This document shows positions 1 to 7,731 of a DNA stretch of 18,547 nucleotides, one piece after another. Position 1 is the first letter of the stretch. The number at the start of each line of letters is the position of its first letter. The notes under the pieces are model-generated. The model saw only the letters and a list, made by a program, of their open reading frames with translations. It ran no database searches and was not told the DNA's origin. Position numbers and translations under genes: made by a program. This DNA comes from an uncultured Collinsella sp. (GTDB lineage Bacteria; Actinomycetota; Coriobacteriia; Coriobacteriales; Coriobacteriaceae), in NCBI GenBank assembly GCA_900545875.1, contig URAQ01000006.1, positions 1 through 18,547 on the forward strand. Direction: 5' to 3'.

Positions 1-76
1 GCTCCGAGTTATCGGGGCCAGCCCTTTTTGGTGCTCGATGAGCCGAGTCGGCGTTTCACACAAAAGTAACTAGGAG

Positions 77-3000
77 CTAGCGAGGCCTATCCGAATTGAC
101 CTCATTGGCGGTGTCGTTTTCGAGTGCCGTGCGGCGGGCGCTGTAGGCGATAAGACCGGCGCCTGCCGCGGCGAGTGCTGCAGCGGCTGCCGTCAGGGGG
201 ACGTTGACATCGCCCGTGCCCGCAAGCGCGCCCGCTTTTCCGGAGCGCTTGTTATTGCCGTGGTCCTTGCCACTGCCGGAGCTGCTTCCGTCGGAGCTGC
301 CTCCCGTGCCGGAACCGCCGCCACTCGAGCCGCCATCGCCGTCTACTGTCATCGGGGCGTCGTGAAGTCCTGTCGTATCCGCGCTGTCGCATACGCCGAC
401 CTGAACTTCTGAGCGTTCGCATGCCGCGTCGGGCACATGAAGCTCGTGCAGTACGGCACCCAGCGCCGAGTTTGCGCCCGGTCGAATTTCCTCGAGCGTT
501 ACGGGATCGAGTGCCACCAGGTCACGCGCCTTCGCATATAGCGTTACGCGTTTGCCCACCTCGTCGCTCCAACTCTCGGGGATGGCGAAGCTCATGCGGA
601 ACTGTGCCGTGCAACCCGGTGCCAGCACGGCGTTGCCACTGTCGGCTACCAGCGGGTGCGTTGCAAAATGTGCGCCCAGCGTCTCGAGCGTGTACTTCAC
701 GTGTGTCATGTCGTTGGCCGAAGCGTCCTCGGCAAGCTCTGGATCGTAGATCGATGCCATGCGTGCGTTCACTCCGAACCCGATGGATGCGCTGGAGAAC
801 GGCTGACTGGAGCCCTCTCGGTACAGATCGATCGTGCCGGCGGTCAGCAAGGTGTTGCCGTCGTTTCGCACCGTGACCATGAAGGATTCGCCTGCTGCTC
901 CGGGCACCACCGCGCCCGAGGTAGCGACTGCGCCCGTCGGAGTGGCACACGCCACCAAGGGCACTTCGATGCCGTGTAGTTCTGCCTCGCTCTTCTCCGC
1001 GCTCACAATGTGCGTGGCGAGCGCGGAGAGCATGCTCCCCGACGTCAAAAATGTCGTTATCTGATCGACGGGATGGTCCAGCTCGCACATCACGAACGGC
1101 TCCGTGAACAGATCGCCTGCCAAGGTGCTGGCGAAGATGCGGAAGTGCTTGCCCATCACTGCTACCGGGTTGCCTTCTTCGTCGTAGGTTTGTCCCACCT
1201 TGCCATCGGTGTTCTCTACATAGAGCACGCACCTGCCGTTGTTGCTTACGCTGAACGATGCCGGGCCGCAGCCTGCGGCACCCACGGGCTGCGTTGCAAA
1301 TACCGATGCGCCTCGCGTCCAAGTAATATGCTGCAGTTGCTCGTTGACGGTTGCCAAAAAGCCCGAATGTTGTGGCCATGGCACCGCACGGGGTACCGTG
1401 GCGTCTGGTGACATAACGCCCCAGCCCGCAATGGACTGGCCGATCACGGCGTACGATGTGCAGCCGCAACCGTCTGCGGTCTCGTACGCAACGGGCACCA
1501 CCATTTTGCCGTTGATATTCTCGGGCGCGCCGAGCTCGATGCTCGACGGTGCCTGCGGAAAGCGGAGAACTTGGCGGAACGTCAGGCTGTCGCCCGAAAC
1601 GTCCGACCACAGGGTAAAGCACTCCAGCGCAACCTCGGCCTCGCTGCCGAGCGCCTTTTCTGCGGTGGTTCCGCGGCGGTGGAGGTAGGCGCCCGACAGG
1701 CGCCCGTTGACAAGTGTCTTGCCCACCGTGATGCGTGGGCACTGCAGGCAATGGTAGCCATCCTCCTGAAGGCGGCCGCGCGAGATGCTGCGCCACGACG
1801 TGTGCGATACCACGCGAACTCCGTCGTTGCTTATGCGCAGGCGCACAACGGACAGTATGCCGGCTGTGCTTGCCATATCGAAAAGGGTGTCGTCGCCGGC
1901 GGGGCGCTCGCCCGAGACCAGCAGCACGTAGGCGTCCTGGTTTCCTCTTCCGTCCGTATATTCCACTACGTCGAAGTCGTAATCGTATATGCTGTCGCGC
2001 TCCACGTCGCCCTCGCCAAACCCAAGGGGAAAGTCCACAGGCGTGGGAGCGGACCACGTTCCGTTTGCCTTTGTGTGTACCACCAGGCGCGAGCGACCAT
2101 TGTCGCCGTAGCGCACCGAGGCGATACGGAACAGGCATTCTACGCCGGCAATCATTGCCAGCTTCATGTGGGCTTCGCTGAGCACGCCAGCAAACAGCAC
2201 GTTGTCGCTCGAGGGCTTGATGCCGCCACGCTCGTCCTCCGACACGCCGGCAGAATCGGCGTTCGGGTCGGCAACGGTGTTCGTTGCCTGACCGATGTAG
2301 GTGTACTCATACATCGGCGCGGCGTTTTCGTCGTTCTCTATCAGTGCATGGACGAAATGCTCGACCTGTCCCGTGTCGTCGCTTTCTGCATCCGCCTCGA
2401 GCTCAATGCGCGTGACCGCTTGATCCCAATCGCGCACGACAGGCGCGGCGTTTACGGCAGTGGCCTTAACCTCGGCGCGTGCGAGCAGTTCGGCGTTGGT
2501 GACGATGGTGGCCGATGCGATAAATTGCGGCACACCACCCGCCTCGGCGTTGCCGGCCGAGCCGAAGCAGGCATCCAGCGTATAAGGCGTATCTCCATCC
2601 AATGCGAGCTCAGAGCGCTGGAGCACATACTGGTCGCCATTGTTCACCGACATATTCCACGAATCGATGAGTGTGGGCCACGACCCCGACCAAGCCTTGG
2701 TGGTCCACTTGAACATTACGAACTGGAGTATTACATCGACATCGACGTCTGCACCTACACGCAGTCGCGGAAGCTGGTGTCCATTTGCCTTTTCGTACCC
2801 AATGAACAGCGTGAGGGATGCGGCGCCGCGCACGGCAGACGAAGCGACGCCTGCAACGCCGGCGCCAAAGGTGACGGCAAGCCCGATCTGAATGGTGAAC
2901 GAGCCCGACGTGTTTGAATAGTCGAGCGAAATGTTTTTAAAAAACGCCGCGCCGCTGCCGTGCGTGTGGGCACCCACGGCGAGCGCCAGTTTTGCCAGCA

Positions 3001-3532
3001 CCCAGGGGTTGACGTTTAGGAAAAATGGCACCGGTCCTAGGGTAAACTGCTCGGTCCAATTGAGGTCGGTTCTTACCTGGAAGAGGGCCTTAATATTGCC
3101 GTATGCGGGGTCGTTGTTGTTACCCCAGGTTTTGCCCACCCAATCGTAGGCGAGCGAGCCGTACAGCTGTGTGGCGATATCCATCGTGAACAGCGGCGTG
3201 CAATGGTGGCGAAGGAGCTTGGTGTTTCTTGGATCGGTGCCCGAACCGGCACTCATCCTCTTGTACTGATTCCACTTCCCTTCCATCTCGTCGAGGTAGC
3301 GGTTTGCCTGCTTGGCGCCCGACTCGCGCGGCGATTTCTTCCAGTATTCCGGATCAGGGTTGCCCGAATCGTTCATATAGCTAGCTGGTTTGTACCCTCC
3401 GCCAAACAGCACGTATCCAGCAAACGAGAAATCGAACAGAATGGGAAATGTGGGCATCCAGCACGTGAACTTATTGCCGCCGATACCGGGAAACGCCGCG
3501 GGGAAATCAAACGGAGTGATCTCTTGGTCCAT
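77..3532 (-). CDS. C-terminal part of large LAxTG-anchored surface protein (frameshifted)
   Basis: This frame encodes about 1151 residues of an extracellular protein and ends in a wall-sorting signal: a Ser/Gly-rich linker, the motif LAGTGD 49 residues from the end, a hydrophobic Ala-rich helix and a tail starting ARR. LAxTG is the known substrate motif of class E sortases in high-GC Gram-positives. The first ~200 residues have Gly/Val/Phe-rich hydrophobic stretches. The middle shows many short beta-type segments that could be propeller-like. A stretch near GAAGESFMVTVRNDGN resembles CARDB/NEW3 Ig-like domains. The ATG at 3532 has no Shine-Dalgarno upstream, the frame stays open to a start codon at 3655, and there is no signal peptide. 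It therefore probably continues the gene at 3373-4443 after a 1-base frameshift, giving an intact protein of about 1455 residues. An adhesin or carbohydrate-binding role is only a guess. Confidence 0.75.
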   Translation of the reverse strand: MDQEITPFDFPAAFPGIGGNKFTCWMPTFPILFDFSFAGYVLFGGGYKPASYMNDSGNPDPEYWKKSPRESGAKQANRYLDEMEGKWNQYKRMSAGSGTDPRNTKLLRHHCTPLFTMDIATQLYGSLAYDWVGKTWGNNNDPAYGNIKALFQVRTDLNWTEQFTLGPVPFFLNVNPWVLAKLALAVGAHTHGSGAAFFKNISLDYSNTSGSFTIQIGLAVTFGAGVAGVASSAVRGAASLTLFIGYEKANGHQLPRLRVGADVDVDVILQFVMFKWTTKAWSGSWPTLIDSWNMSVNNGDQYVLQRSELALDGDTPYTLDACFGSAGNAEAGGVPQFIASATIVTNAELLARAEVKATAVNAAPVVRDWDQAVTRIELEADAESDDTGQVEHFVHALIENDENAAPMYEYTYIGQATNTVADPNADSAGVSEDERGGIKPSSDNVLFAGVLSEAHMKLAMIAGVECLFRIASVRYGDNGRSRLVVHTKANGTWSAPTPVDFPLGFGEGDVERDSIYDYDFDVVEYTDGRGNQDAYVLLVSGERPAGDDTLFDMASTAGILSVVRLRISNDGVRVVSHTSWRSISRGRLQEDGYHCLQCPRITVGKTLVNGRLSGAYLHRRGTTAEKALGSEAEVALECFTLWSDVSGDSLTFRQVLRFPQAPSSIELGAPENINGKMVVPVAYETADGCGCTSYAVIGQSIAGWGVMSPDATVPRAVPWPQHSGFLATVNEQLQHITWTRGASVFATQPVGAAGCGPASFSVSNNGRCVLYVENTDGKVGQTYDEEGNPVAVMGKHFRIFASTLAGDLFTEPFVMCELDHPVDQITTFLTSGSMLSALATHIVSAEKSEAELHGIEVPLVACATPTGAVATSGAVVPGAAGESFMVTVRNDGNTLLTAGTIDLYREGSSQPFSSASIGFGVNARMASIYDPELAEDASANDMTHVKYTLETLGAHFATHPLVADSGNAVLAPGCTAQFRMSFAIPESWSDEVGKRVTLYAKARDLVALDPVTLEEIRPGANSALGAVLHELHVPDAACERSEVQVGVCDSADTTGLHDAPMTVDGDGGSSGGGSGTGGSSDGSSSGSGKDHGNNKRSGKAGALAGTGDVNVPLTAAAAALAAAGAGLIAYSARRTALENDTANEVNSDRPR

Positions 3533-4443
3533 GGTGGTGGGATGATGATGGTCGAGCCCGATTCCGCCTTTGCGGCCGGCGCGGTAACAACGGCCATAGG
3601 GGATGAGAGCGTGTAGGTTTTGCCCTGGTAGTCGAGGACAAAGCGCAGCTTGCACCCTTCTTTCAGAAGGCCCGAAGCTGCATCGAGGAACGTGTCTTCA
3701 AGCGTGAACGTCGCCAGATTATCCGCGCCCGATGCGCTGGCCTTGATCTGGCCGATCTGCGTGACGGTTTCGGGTGAGCTGCCCGCAGCGGGCATCACTT
3801 TATTGATATGCAACGTTGCCTGCCCGCCCTGCGGCAGATGAGCCTGCACGGTAAAAGCGTGCGTGTCGGGCTGGTCGTTTGCTGCTTCGTCCGCTGGCAT
3901 TGCCATAAACGTGGCGTCGGCGTACTGGATGTCCCATTCGTCGAACGTGAGCTGTCGAAAGTACGGCTCACCATCGGAGAGCGGACGTGTGGGTGCGGTA
4001 ATAGCGGTGCCGCCCTGGATACGCGCAAGGGGAATCTCGACATCGCGGTAGCCTGCCATGCTAATGGAGATGCCGCCGTTAAAGTCGTACGCGTCGAGAA
4101 GCGTTGCCTCGTCCACGTAGCCTTCTGAAAGAGGGGCGACCTCAAAGATGGCCGTGCCTTCGTCATCGGTCGTGGCGGTGAGCTGCTTGCCTGCGGCATA
4201 GCGCGATATGAGCGTGACCTGGGCACCCGTGATGGGCGTATTCTTGTTGGCGACGTCGACCACGACCACACCAAACATGGTGCGCGAGAGCACCAAGACC
4301 TTGAAGGGATCATCTTCGTCGGCGTATGCCTCGGCGGGGGCGAACGGCAATATGAAGGCGTTTGCGCTTCCCGGCACGCGCGGCAACATAATGCTCGCCA
4401 GCGAGGACGCTCCGGCAACAAGTAACGAACGGCGATCAAGCAT
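3373..4443 (-). CDS. N-terminal part of large exported surface protein, Tat-like signal (frameshifted)
   Basis: The start at 4443 is chosen because GGGAG lies 6 bases upstream and the signal peptide begins directly there; an in-frame ATG at 4500 lacks a good ribosome site. Residues 1-41 form an export signal with a twin arginine (DRRSLLVAG, R4-R5), a hydrophobic core and Ala-x-Ala cleavage sites (SANA at 26-29 or AEAYA at 37-41). After it comes a beta-rich domain (about residues 45-150) with PITGAQVTLISR and TTDDEGTAIFEV, typical of carboxypeptidase-regulatory-like or prealbumin-like folds in surface proteins. A second beta domain follows. The sensible sequence runs to about residue 301 (GSTIIIP). 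The last ~55 residues before the stop at 3373 are Arg/Pro/Ser/Cys-rich and look out of frame, overlapping the downstream frame by about 160 bases. Function beyond surface display is not recognised. Confidence 0.7.
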   Translation of the reverse strand: MLDRRSLLVAGASSLASIMLPRVPGSANAFILPFAPAEAYADEDDPFKVLVLSRTMFGVVVVDVANKNTPITGAQVTLISRYAAGKQLTATTDDEGTAIFEVAPLSEGYVDEATLLDAYDFNGGISISMAGYRDVEIPLARIQGGTAITAPTRPLSDGEPYFRQLTFDEWDIQYADATFMAMPADEAANDQPDTHAFTVQAHLPQGGQATLHINKVMPAAGSSPETVTQIGQIKASASGADNLATFTLEDTFLDAASGLLKEGCKLRFVLDYQGKTYTLSSPMAVVTAPAAKAESGSTIIIPPPWTKRSLRLISPRRFPVSAAISSRAGCPHFPFCSISRLLDTCCLAEGTNQLAI

Positions 4444-4599
4444 CTTTGGCTCCCATCCCGCAGGTATCGGTGGAAATAATCCAATTTTGCGAGAAGGCAT
4501 CCTGTCACGGTAGTGCCGTCCGAGGGCCAAAATGTCCAATTTGAGCGAGCGAAGCGCCGGGGCTCCGGGGCGCACGTGCCGCGCTAGGCAGTCTGGCCG

Positions 4600-5604
4600 C
4601 TAACGCAGCATATGCGCGACCAGTTCGGTGCGCGTGCCGATGCCAAGCTTTGCATACACGTTGGACAGTCGATTTTTGACGGTGCCCGGCGATACTCCCA
4701 TATGGCGTGCGATTTCGGCGTTGGTCCACCCACGACAGGCGAGCATGGCCATGGTGAATTCCGTGGTCGTTAGATCGTCGGCCACGTCCTCGCCCGAATC
4801 GGGGTTGTGGATGCGCCGCCAACCGTAACTGAATCGATACGTAATCTCGATGATGCGCGCGAAGTCGTCAGGGAATCGCGTTTTTAGACACGCCTCGATA
4901 AGCCCCTGCAAAAGGCCGTGGTGTTCGCCAATGAGCTCGATAAGGCCGTCGGGACGCGCAATGTTCCAAGCAACTCCGAAGTGTGCCTTTGCGGCGTCGA
5001 TGTCCTTGAGGCTCATGCATGCCATAGAAGCCGACAAGTGCAGGAATAGCTCCGAGATGGGATAGCTTCCCTGTTTCATGATCAGGGCGTTTTCTGCCAT
5101 GCCCAGACTGCGGCCATATTCGCCGCGCAGGTACAGGGCGTGCGCCATCACGTAGCTGGCGAACAGGCGCAGGCCTTCGGGCAGATGCGCCGCAAGCGGA
5201 TAAAACTCTTCGGCGGAATACGGGGAAGGCAAGTGCAACAGGACGCTCGCGGCCGAGGCGAACAGGATATGCGTGGCGTGGACGGCGGGCGACTCCTCGT
5301 CGGTTGGCATATCGAGGATGCCAGCAAGGCACCGGCGGGCGTCGGGGATACGGTTGAGCGACAGGCTGGCATATCCGCAGATAAAGCATGCGGAATAGCG
5401 CAGTGCGGGATCGGTGGCGTCAAGATAGGGGCGCGCCGTCTTGGCAGCGAGGGCGGCCTGTCCGCGAAAGTACAGAGCTTCTGCCGTGGCAATGGCGCGC
5501 GAATCGGGGTCGGAAATGCCTGCAACCGCAGCGTCAATCTGCCCCGGCACAAAGGCGGTGCACATCAACGGCATGGGAACGCGTGGGTAGCCATCGCAGT
5601 CCAT
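4600..5604 (-). CDS. LuxR-type HTH transcriptional regulator
   Basis: The 334-residue protein ends in a clear LuxR/GerE helix-turn-helix (about residues 275-334): MLACRGWTNAEIARHMGVSP, then the recognition-helix region GTVKNRLSNVYAKLGIGTRT. The N-terminal ~260 residues are helical with Ala/Leu-rich pairs resembling TPR-like repeats. I see no receiver domain, PAS domain or Walker motif, so the signal is unknown. The ATG at 5604 is preferred over an upstream in-frame TTG at 5631, because GGGAG sits 7 bases before it. The gene begins 67 bases after the histidine kinase on the same strand and lies 156 bases upstream of the surface-protein gene. It could therefore be co-transcribed with the two-component genes and control the surface protein; this is inference from position. 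The family call is firm, the target is not. Confidence 0.85.
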   Translation of the reverse strand: MDCDGYPRVPMPLMCTAFVPGQIDAAVAGISDPDSRAIATAEALYFRGQAALAAKTARPYLDATDPALRYSACFICGYASLSLNRIPDARRCLAGILDMPTDEESPAVHATHILFASAASVLLHLPSPYSAEEFYPLAAHLPEGLRLFASYVMAHALYLRGEYGRSLGMAENALIMKQGSYPISELFLHLSASMACMSLKDIDAAKAHFGVAWNIARPDGLIELIGEHHGLLQGLIEACLKTRFPDDFARIIEITYRFSYGWRRIHNPDSGEDVADDLTTTEFTMAMLACRGWTNAEIARHMGVSPGTVKNRLSNVYAKLGIGTRTELVAHMLR

Positions 5605-5624
5605 CTTCCATCTCCCATCAGGTG

Positions 5625-5654
5625 GCAACAATGCAGCAATTGTACTCCTGTTGC
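5625..5654. promoter_or_regulatory. Nested inverted repeat upstream of the LuxR-type gene
   Basis: GCAACA at 5625-5630 pairs with TGTTGC at 5649-5654. Inside it, ACAAT (5628-5632) and ATTGT (5639-5643) form a second dyad with a 6-base centre. It lies 21 bases upstream of the start codon of the LuxR-type gene, so it could be an autoregulatory operator or a leader hairpin. Arms of five or six bases can arise by chance. Confidence 0.25.
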
Positions 5655-5671
5655 TCGGGACCCCTTTCGTT

Positions 5672-6823
5672 TTACTGTTCGGTTAACGCTACGGATCGTT
5701 TTGGAAGGCTTACGAGCATGGTGGTCCCGTTCTCGGAACTTGTTTCAACCTCTACCGTGCCACCGTGAAGCGCTGCAATCTCCCAAACGAGCGCTAGTCC
5801 GAGTCCTGCGCCGCCGTATGCCCTGCTGCGGGATTTATCCAGGCGAAAGAACGGTTGGAAGATGCTCTCACGGTACTGCTTGGGTATTCCCGGGCCCTCA
5901 TCTTTGACTCGCAGGAGCACGTGGTTGTCGCTGTCGCTGATGGAGACGTTGACAGTCGAGTCGGGGCGGCTGTAACGGATGGCGTTTTCGGCCAAGTTAA
6001 ACACCAGCCGATAGAGGAGCGCATCGTTCCCGATTACTAAAGCGTCTCCAGCACAATTGAGGGCTATGCCCTTATTCTCGGCAAGTGGCGCAAGGTCGGT
6101 GAGGACCTCTTCGGACAAGGGACCAAGCTCCACATCGTCCTCGCAAGGAACGCTGCGGAGCTCGCTCATCTCGAGCAATACCTTGGCCATTCGAGACATG
6201 CGCTCGGTTTGTTCTTGTAGCAGGCCGAGCAGCTCGGCCGTTTCGGGTTGCAAACCGGGGTGCTCGGAGATGAATAGTTCAATCTGTGCTTGCATAAGGG
6301 CGAGCGGGGTGCGCAGCTCGTGTGCGGCGTTGCCGGTAAACTGACGCTGTGCAGAGAACCCTTCGCCAAGACGGGCGATCATGTCGTTGAAAGAGGCGCT
6401 GCATCGTTGTAGCTCGGTGGGTACATCTTCGCTGAGTCTGATTTCGCTTAGGTTGTCAGGTTGCACACGCTCAACCTGGGCTGCAAAAGCCCGTAGCGGT
6501 TTGAGTGCACGGCCGCTCGCAAAGTATGCTAGCGCGCCGCCAAGAAGTGTGACTCCAGCCGTGATGTACCAGGTCGTCGTGCCAAAAGACTCCTGTGCGT
6601 CGTTTACGACGATCGTGACCTTGTCATCGGGGGTCGCTTTCGTTGGGTCGAACGCCTGGGGCGAATCTTCGCCGGTTGCGTTAAAGGCCGAGATGTTACT
6701 GCCGATGGCATCCATGTAGCGCATGCCCGTATAGCCGACCAGGCAGTTCGTCAGCACGCATGCCGCACACGTGAGCAGTGCCGTCGTAATCGTTATGCGC
6801 CATTGCAGCGAAAGACTTTTCAT
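5672..6823 (-). CDS. Sensor histidine kinase (two TM, HAMP, HisKA, HATPase)
   Basis: The 383-residue protein has TM1 at about residues 8-31, an extracytoplasmic loop of only ~50 residues, TM2 at about 84-101 and a HAMP linker (about 102-155). The HisKA H-box is NAAHELRTPLA with phospho-acceptor His168. The ATPase domain shows the N box (N276, N280 in FNLAENAIRYS), the G1 box DEGPGIP (308-314), the F box FQPFFRLDKSRS and the G2 box GGAGLGLAL (337-345). All catalytic boxes look intact. The start ATG overlaps the stop of the response regulator (ATGA, 6820-6823) with GGAGG 7 bases upstream, so the two are translationally coupled and almost certainly cognate partners. The small sensing loop suggests membrane-level sensing, but nothing in the sequence identifies the signal. 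Confidence 0.96.
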   Translation of the reverse strand: MKSLSLQWRITITTALLTCAACVLTNCLVGYTGMRYMDAIGSNISAFNATGEDSPQAFDPTKATPDDKVTIVVNDAQESFGTTTWYITAGVTLLGGALAYFASGRALKPLRAFAAQVERVQPDNLSEIRLSEDVPTELQRCSASFNDMIARLGEGFSAQRQFTGNAAHELRTPLALMQAQIELFISEHPGLQPETAELLGLLQEQTERMSRMAKVLLEMSELRSVPCEDDVELGPLSEEVLTDLAPLAENKGIALNCAGDALVIGNDALLYRLVFNLAENAIRYSRPDSTVNVSISDSDNHVLLRVKDEGPGIPKQYRESIFQPFFRLDKSRSRAYGGAGLGLALVWEIAALHGGTVEVETSSENGTTMLVSLPKRSVALTEQ

Positions 6824-7494
6824 TCGCTATCCTCCATAACGTAGCCCTCTCCAATCCGATTGCGAATCGGGTCGTATCCCAAAGCGCTGCGTAGCTTTTT
6901 GCGGAGTGACGAGATGTGAACGCGGGTCGCGTTGCTAAAGCTGTTCACGCTGCTATCCCAAACGTGCTCTATAAGCTCCTCTTGGCTTACCGGTCGCCCC
7001 TGATTAAGCATCAGGTATTCCAAGATTCCCGTTTCCTTGCGCGTAAGAGATAGGGCCTCGCTGTCTACGGAAGCGATGCGCGCCTTGGTGTCAAAGCGGA
7101 GCTTTCCACAGGTTAATACTATGTCGCTTTGTGCAAAGCGCCTGAGGGTAAGGCTGCGGATCCTTGCCGCAAGCTCGTCAAGATGAAACGGCTTGGTAAG
7201 GTAATCGTTGGCGCCGGCGTCGAGTCCGGCGACCTTGTCGGCGACCTCGCCGCGTGCGGACAGAATCAGTACCTTGGTCTCGCAGTCGGTTTTCCTAAGT
7301 TCCCTGAGCACGGTCATGCCATCGATACGGGGAAGGTTGAGGTCGAGTACCACGAGGTCAAAGACTTCGACGCCCAGCAGGTCGAGCGCCTCCTGTCCGT
7401 CGTGGCAGCAGTCGACGCTGTACGCCAAGTTTCGCAAGCTGCGCGCGATTGCATCGCACAGCGCTCGCTCGTCTTCGACGATCAAAATACGCAT
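6820..7494 (-). CDS. OmpR/PhoB-family response regulator
   Basis: The 224-residue protein has a receiver domain (residues 1-115) with acidic pocket E7-D8, phospho-acceptor Asp51 (LVVLDLNLP), conserved Ser79 and Lys101 (YLTKPF). A winged-helix DNA-binding domain follows (about 125-224; LTRKETGILEYL, then ATRVHISSLRKKL and RIGEGYVME). The start at 7494 is chosen because AAGGAG lies about 6 bases upstream and the protein then begins MRILIVEDE as in the family; an ATG at 7512 would only add six unrelated residues. It is divergent from the thiol-redox operon starting at 7585, with a shared 90-base intergenic region, so that operon is a plausible target. The assignment of domains is certain, the regulon is inferred. 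Confidence 0.96.
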   Translation of the reverse strand: MRILIVEDERALCDAIARSLRNLAYSVDCCHDGQEALDLLGVEVFDLVVLDLNLPRIDGMTVLRELRKTDCETKVLILSARGEVADKVAGLDAGANDYLTKPFHLDELAARIRSLTLRRFAQSDIVLTCGKLRFDTKARIASVDSEALSLTRKETGILEYLMLNQGRPVSQEELIEHVWDSSVNSFSNATRVHISSLRKKLRSALGYDPIRNRIGEGYVMEDSE

Positions 7495-7537
7495 AACAGT
7501 CTCCTTGCACATTCCAAATCGCGCTTAACACGGATTT

Positions 7538-7543
7538 TATAGT
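7538..7543. promoter_or_regulatory. Candidate -10 region in the divergent intergenic region
   Basis: Between the response regulator (minus) and the small CxxC gene (plus) the only AT-rich patch is ATTTTATAGTCG. It offers TATAGT (7538-7543) as a -10 for the plus-strand operon and an overlapping TATAAA for the minus strand. Neither direction has a convincing -35 at 17 bases, so an activator such as the adjacent response regulator may be needed. Confidence 0.3.
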
Positions 7544-7584
7544 CGATATGGTCCAATGGTCGCGTAACGAAAGGAGTGGTCGAG

Positions 7585-7731
7585 TTGTTCAAAGCGGTAA
7601 AACCCATGGTACAGGTCGCTTTGTTGATCGTCGGAATTGCCATGGTGTGCTTTGGTGTTATGCGTGGCGAGGCGGATGCCGTGCTGGCCAAAGCGATTAG
7701 GCTGTGCTTGGAGTGTATCGGAATTGGATAA
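7585..7731 (+). CDS. Small CD1871A-like membrane protein with C-terminal CxxC
   Basis: This is a 48-residue protein starting at TTG 7585, with AAGGAG 8 bases upstream (7571-7576); the next in-frame ATG (7606) has no ribosome site. One hydrophobic helix (about residues 8-25, MVQVALLIVGIAMVCFGVMR) is followed by GEADAVLAKAIRLCLECIGIG. The ending, with its Cys-x-x-Cys (CLEC), is the hallmark of what I recall as the CD1871A family of CXXC-motif proteins, found beside iron-sulfur membrane proteins and TlpA-like thioredoxins in anaerobes. The stop codon overlaps the next gene's TTG start by 8 bases, so the two are probably translationally coupled. It may be a thiol relay subunit at the membrane. 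The family match is by memory, the function is inferred. Confidence 0.85.
   Translation: MFKAVKPMVQVALLIVGIAMVCFGVMRGEADAVLAKAIRLCLECIGIG

Noticed and set aside
1..76. Possible gene end or terminator before the surface protein's stop codon
   Set aside because: Only a short palindrome GCCGAGTCGGC (42-52) with a one-base centre; too little sequence to call anything.
522..2138. 538-residue minus-strand open frame inside the surface-protein gene
   Set aside because: Out-of-frame shadow, about one-fifth Arg, while the other frame gives a coherent extracellular protein with a sorting signal.
1571..2917. 448-residue plus-strand open frame opposite the surface-protein gene
   Set aside because: Antisense shadow of a GC-rich gene: Arg/His/Cys-rich, no domain pattern, and no ribosome site noted for it.
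7637..7723. Upstream extension of the iron-sulfur membrane protein to an ATG at 7637
   Set aside because: It overlaps most of the small CxxC gene in another frame and the residues are not family-like; TTG 7724 fits better.
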